A program made the translations under genes and the position numbers. The notes below the pieces were generated by a model that saw nothing but the letters and a program-made list of their open reading frames with translations, did not search any database and was not told the origin of the DNA. A stretch of 14,653 bases of DNA from the NCBI GenBank assembly GCA_021323815.1, contig JAJPKG010000028.1, positions 1-14,653 of the forward strand, given 5' to 3'. The stretch is from Pseudomonadota bacterium (GTDB lineage Bacteria > Chloroflexota > Ktedonobacteria > Ktedonobacterales > JACDGC01). How positions within the stretch are numbered: the first letter of the stretch is position 1; every line of letters starts with the position of its first letter. Shown in pieces: positions 13,555 through 14,653 of this stretch.

Positions 13555-14653
13555 CTACTCCACCGTCACCGATTTCGCCAGGTTGCGCGGTTGATCGATG
13601 TCGCAGCCGCGCTCGACAGCGGTGTAATAGGCCAGCAGTTGCAGCGGAATGACCGCCAGCACCGGCGAAAGCAGCTCATCCACGGCGGGCACGAAGAAGA
13701 CATCCTCCGCATGCTCGCTGATCATCCGGTCGCCCTCGGTGGCGACGGCGATGACGTGCGCATGGCGGGCACGCACTTCCTGGATGTTGCTGATGACCTT
13801 CTCATACGTCGCGCTCTGCGTGGCCACCGCCACTAACGGCGTATATTGGTCCAGCAGGGTGATCGGCCCGTGCTTCAACTCGCCGGCGGGATAGCCTTCC
13901 GCGTGAACGTAAGAAAGTTCCTTCAGCTTCAGCGATCCCTCGCCGGCCAGGGCATGACCGACCCCGCGCCCAATGAACATGGCGCTGCGGCACTGCGCCA
14001 GATTGCGCGCCACCTGGCGGATGTGGTTTTCCGGATCTTCCGCGATGGCGAGAACCTTTTCCATCTGCACCGGCAGCGTTTCCATCTCGCGCAGCAGCGC
14101 CGTCATGCGCTGTGCCGGCAGCGTCTGGCGTGCTTGCGCCAGGCTCAGCGCCAGCAGCGTCAGCACCATCACCGAGGCGATGAAGGTCTTGGTCGAGGCC
14201 ACGCTGATCTCCGGTCCCGCCTGCATGAAGAGCGTCGCGTCCACCTCGCGGGTGAGCGCGCTGCCCACCGTGTTGGTGATGCCGATGACCGGCGCGCCCG
14301 CTGCTTTCGCCAGCTTGACGGCGGCAATGGTGTCTGCTGTCTCGCCCGACTGCGTGATCGCCACCACCAGGCAATCCGGTCCGACGACTGGATCGGCGTA
14401 GCGAAACTCCGACGCGATCCACGGCTCGACGGGGAGCCTGGCCCAGCGCTCGATCTGCGCCCGCGCAATGAGGCCGGCGTAATAGGACGTGCCACAGGCC
14501 AGCAGCACCACGCGCTTGACATTCGCCAGCGCGCCCGTGGTTGCCCACGCCGCGAACTCTGGCAGGTTGGGGGCAAGTTCGCCCGCTGGCGTGTTGACGA
14601 TGCGCCCCAGCAATGCGCGCTGCACCGCGTCGGGCTGTTCCAGCATCTCTTTC
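13555..14653 (-). CDS. glmS: Glutamine-fructose-6-phosphate aminotransferase (isomerising), C-terminal part
   Basis: Makes glucosamine-6-phosphate from fructose-6-phosphate and glutamine, the committed step to UDP-GlcNAc. The window holds 365 residues, the end of the glutaminase linker (KEMLEQPDAVQRALLGR) and both SIS sugar-isomerase domains; the N-terminal glutaminase domain lies past the right edge. Signatures: ACGTSYYAG and TQSGETADT in the first SIS domain, VASTKTFIAS between them, then LKLKELSYVHAEGYPAGELKHGP in the second domain, broken here only for reference at residues about 233-255, and the hallmark C-terminus DQPRNLAKSVTVE. The reading frame is intact to the edge, so the truncation is by the window only. 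Any glmS riboswitch would also lie outside. It converges on murG, whose substrate pathway it feeds. Confidence 0.96.
   Translation of the reverse strand, partial: KEMLEQPDAVQRALLGRIVNTPAGELAPNLPEFAAWATTGALANVKRVVLLACGTSYYAGLIARAQIERWARLPVEPWIASEFRYADPVVGPDCLVVAITQSGETADTIAAVKLAKAAGAPVIGITNTVGSALTREVDATLFMQAGPEISVASTKTFIASVMVLTLLALSLAQARQTLPAQRMTALLREMETLPVQMEKVLAIAEDPENHIRQVARNLAQCRSAMFIGRGVGHALAGEGSLKLKELSYVHAEGYPAGELKHGPITLLDQYTPLVAVATQSATYEKVISNIQEVRARHAHVIAVATEGDRMISEHAEDVFFVPAVDELLSPVLAVIPLQLLAYYTAVERGCDIDQPRNLAKSVTVE

Noticed and set aside
13555..14653. glmS taken as a truncated pseudogene
   Set aside because: The frame is intact to the window edge and all SIS-domain motifs are present; the missing N-terminus is only outside the window.

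Overview
The window is chromosomal DNA from a high-GC bacterium. Intergenic spaces are short, and promoters and Shine-Dalgarno sites are of the ordinary sigma-70 type. Gene content and style fit Chloroflexota, perhaps a Ktedonobacteria-like lineage: dnaG next to rpoD, a roadblock/LC7 protein coupled to a large TPR protein, murG away from a cell-wall cluster, a CPBP protease, and GC-rich hairpin repeats between genes. That placement is inferred from gene content; no 16S rRNA or other decisive marker lies in the window.

Layout. Bases 2-1379 (+) hold two unrecognised genes in tandem: a 5'-truncated membrane-anchored protein with a Gly/Pro/Arg tail, and a soluble protein. They converge on a CPBP intramembrane protease (1402-2205, -). 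The CPBP gene is divergent from a small four-cysteine protein (2360-2620, +), which has an extended -10 promoter and a leader stem-loop. A small membrane-anchored protein follows (2727-3143, -). Upstream of it is the most foreign-looking gene: a 486-residue TPR protein of clearly lower GC (3262-4722, -). Its C-terminal module resembles the tails of bacterial conflict/signalling proteins, and it is driven by a perfect consensus promoter (TTGACA, 17 bp, TATAAT). Then come ndk (4955-5368, -), a roadblock/LC7 protein (5478-5822, -) and its coupled TPR partner (5824-8184, -), the last two sharing a near-consensus promoter.

The right half is housekeeping. rpoD (8373-9644, -) lies downstream of dnaG (9856-11859, -), keeping the dnaG-rpoD order of the macromolecular synthesis operon, but without rpsU next to dnaG. 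A divergent region of about 240 bp with a striking inverted repeat separates dnaG from murG (12100-13338, +). murG converges on the C-terminal two thirds of glmS (13555 to the window end, -). Between murG and glmS is a GC-rich hairpin followed by about 4.6 tandem copies of a 31-bp unit.

How the genes fit together. GlmS makes glucosamine-6-phosphate, the precursor of UDP-GlcNAc. MurG uses UDP-GlcNAc to finish lipid II. Ndk balances nucleoside triphosphates. DnaG and RpoD start replication primers and housekeeping transcription. The accessory genes at 2-4722 have no visible pathway. The TPR/conflict-tail gene is the best candidate for something undescribed, but no partner enzyme for it is visible here.
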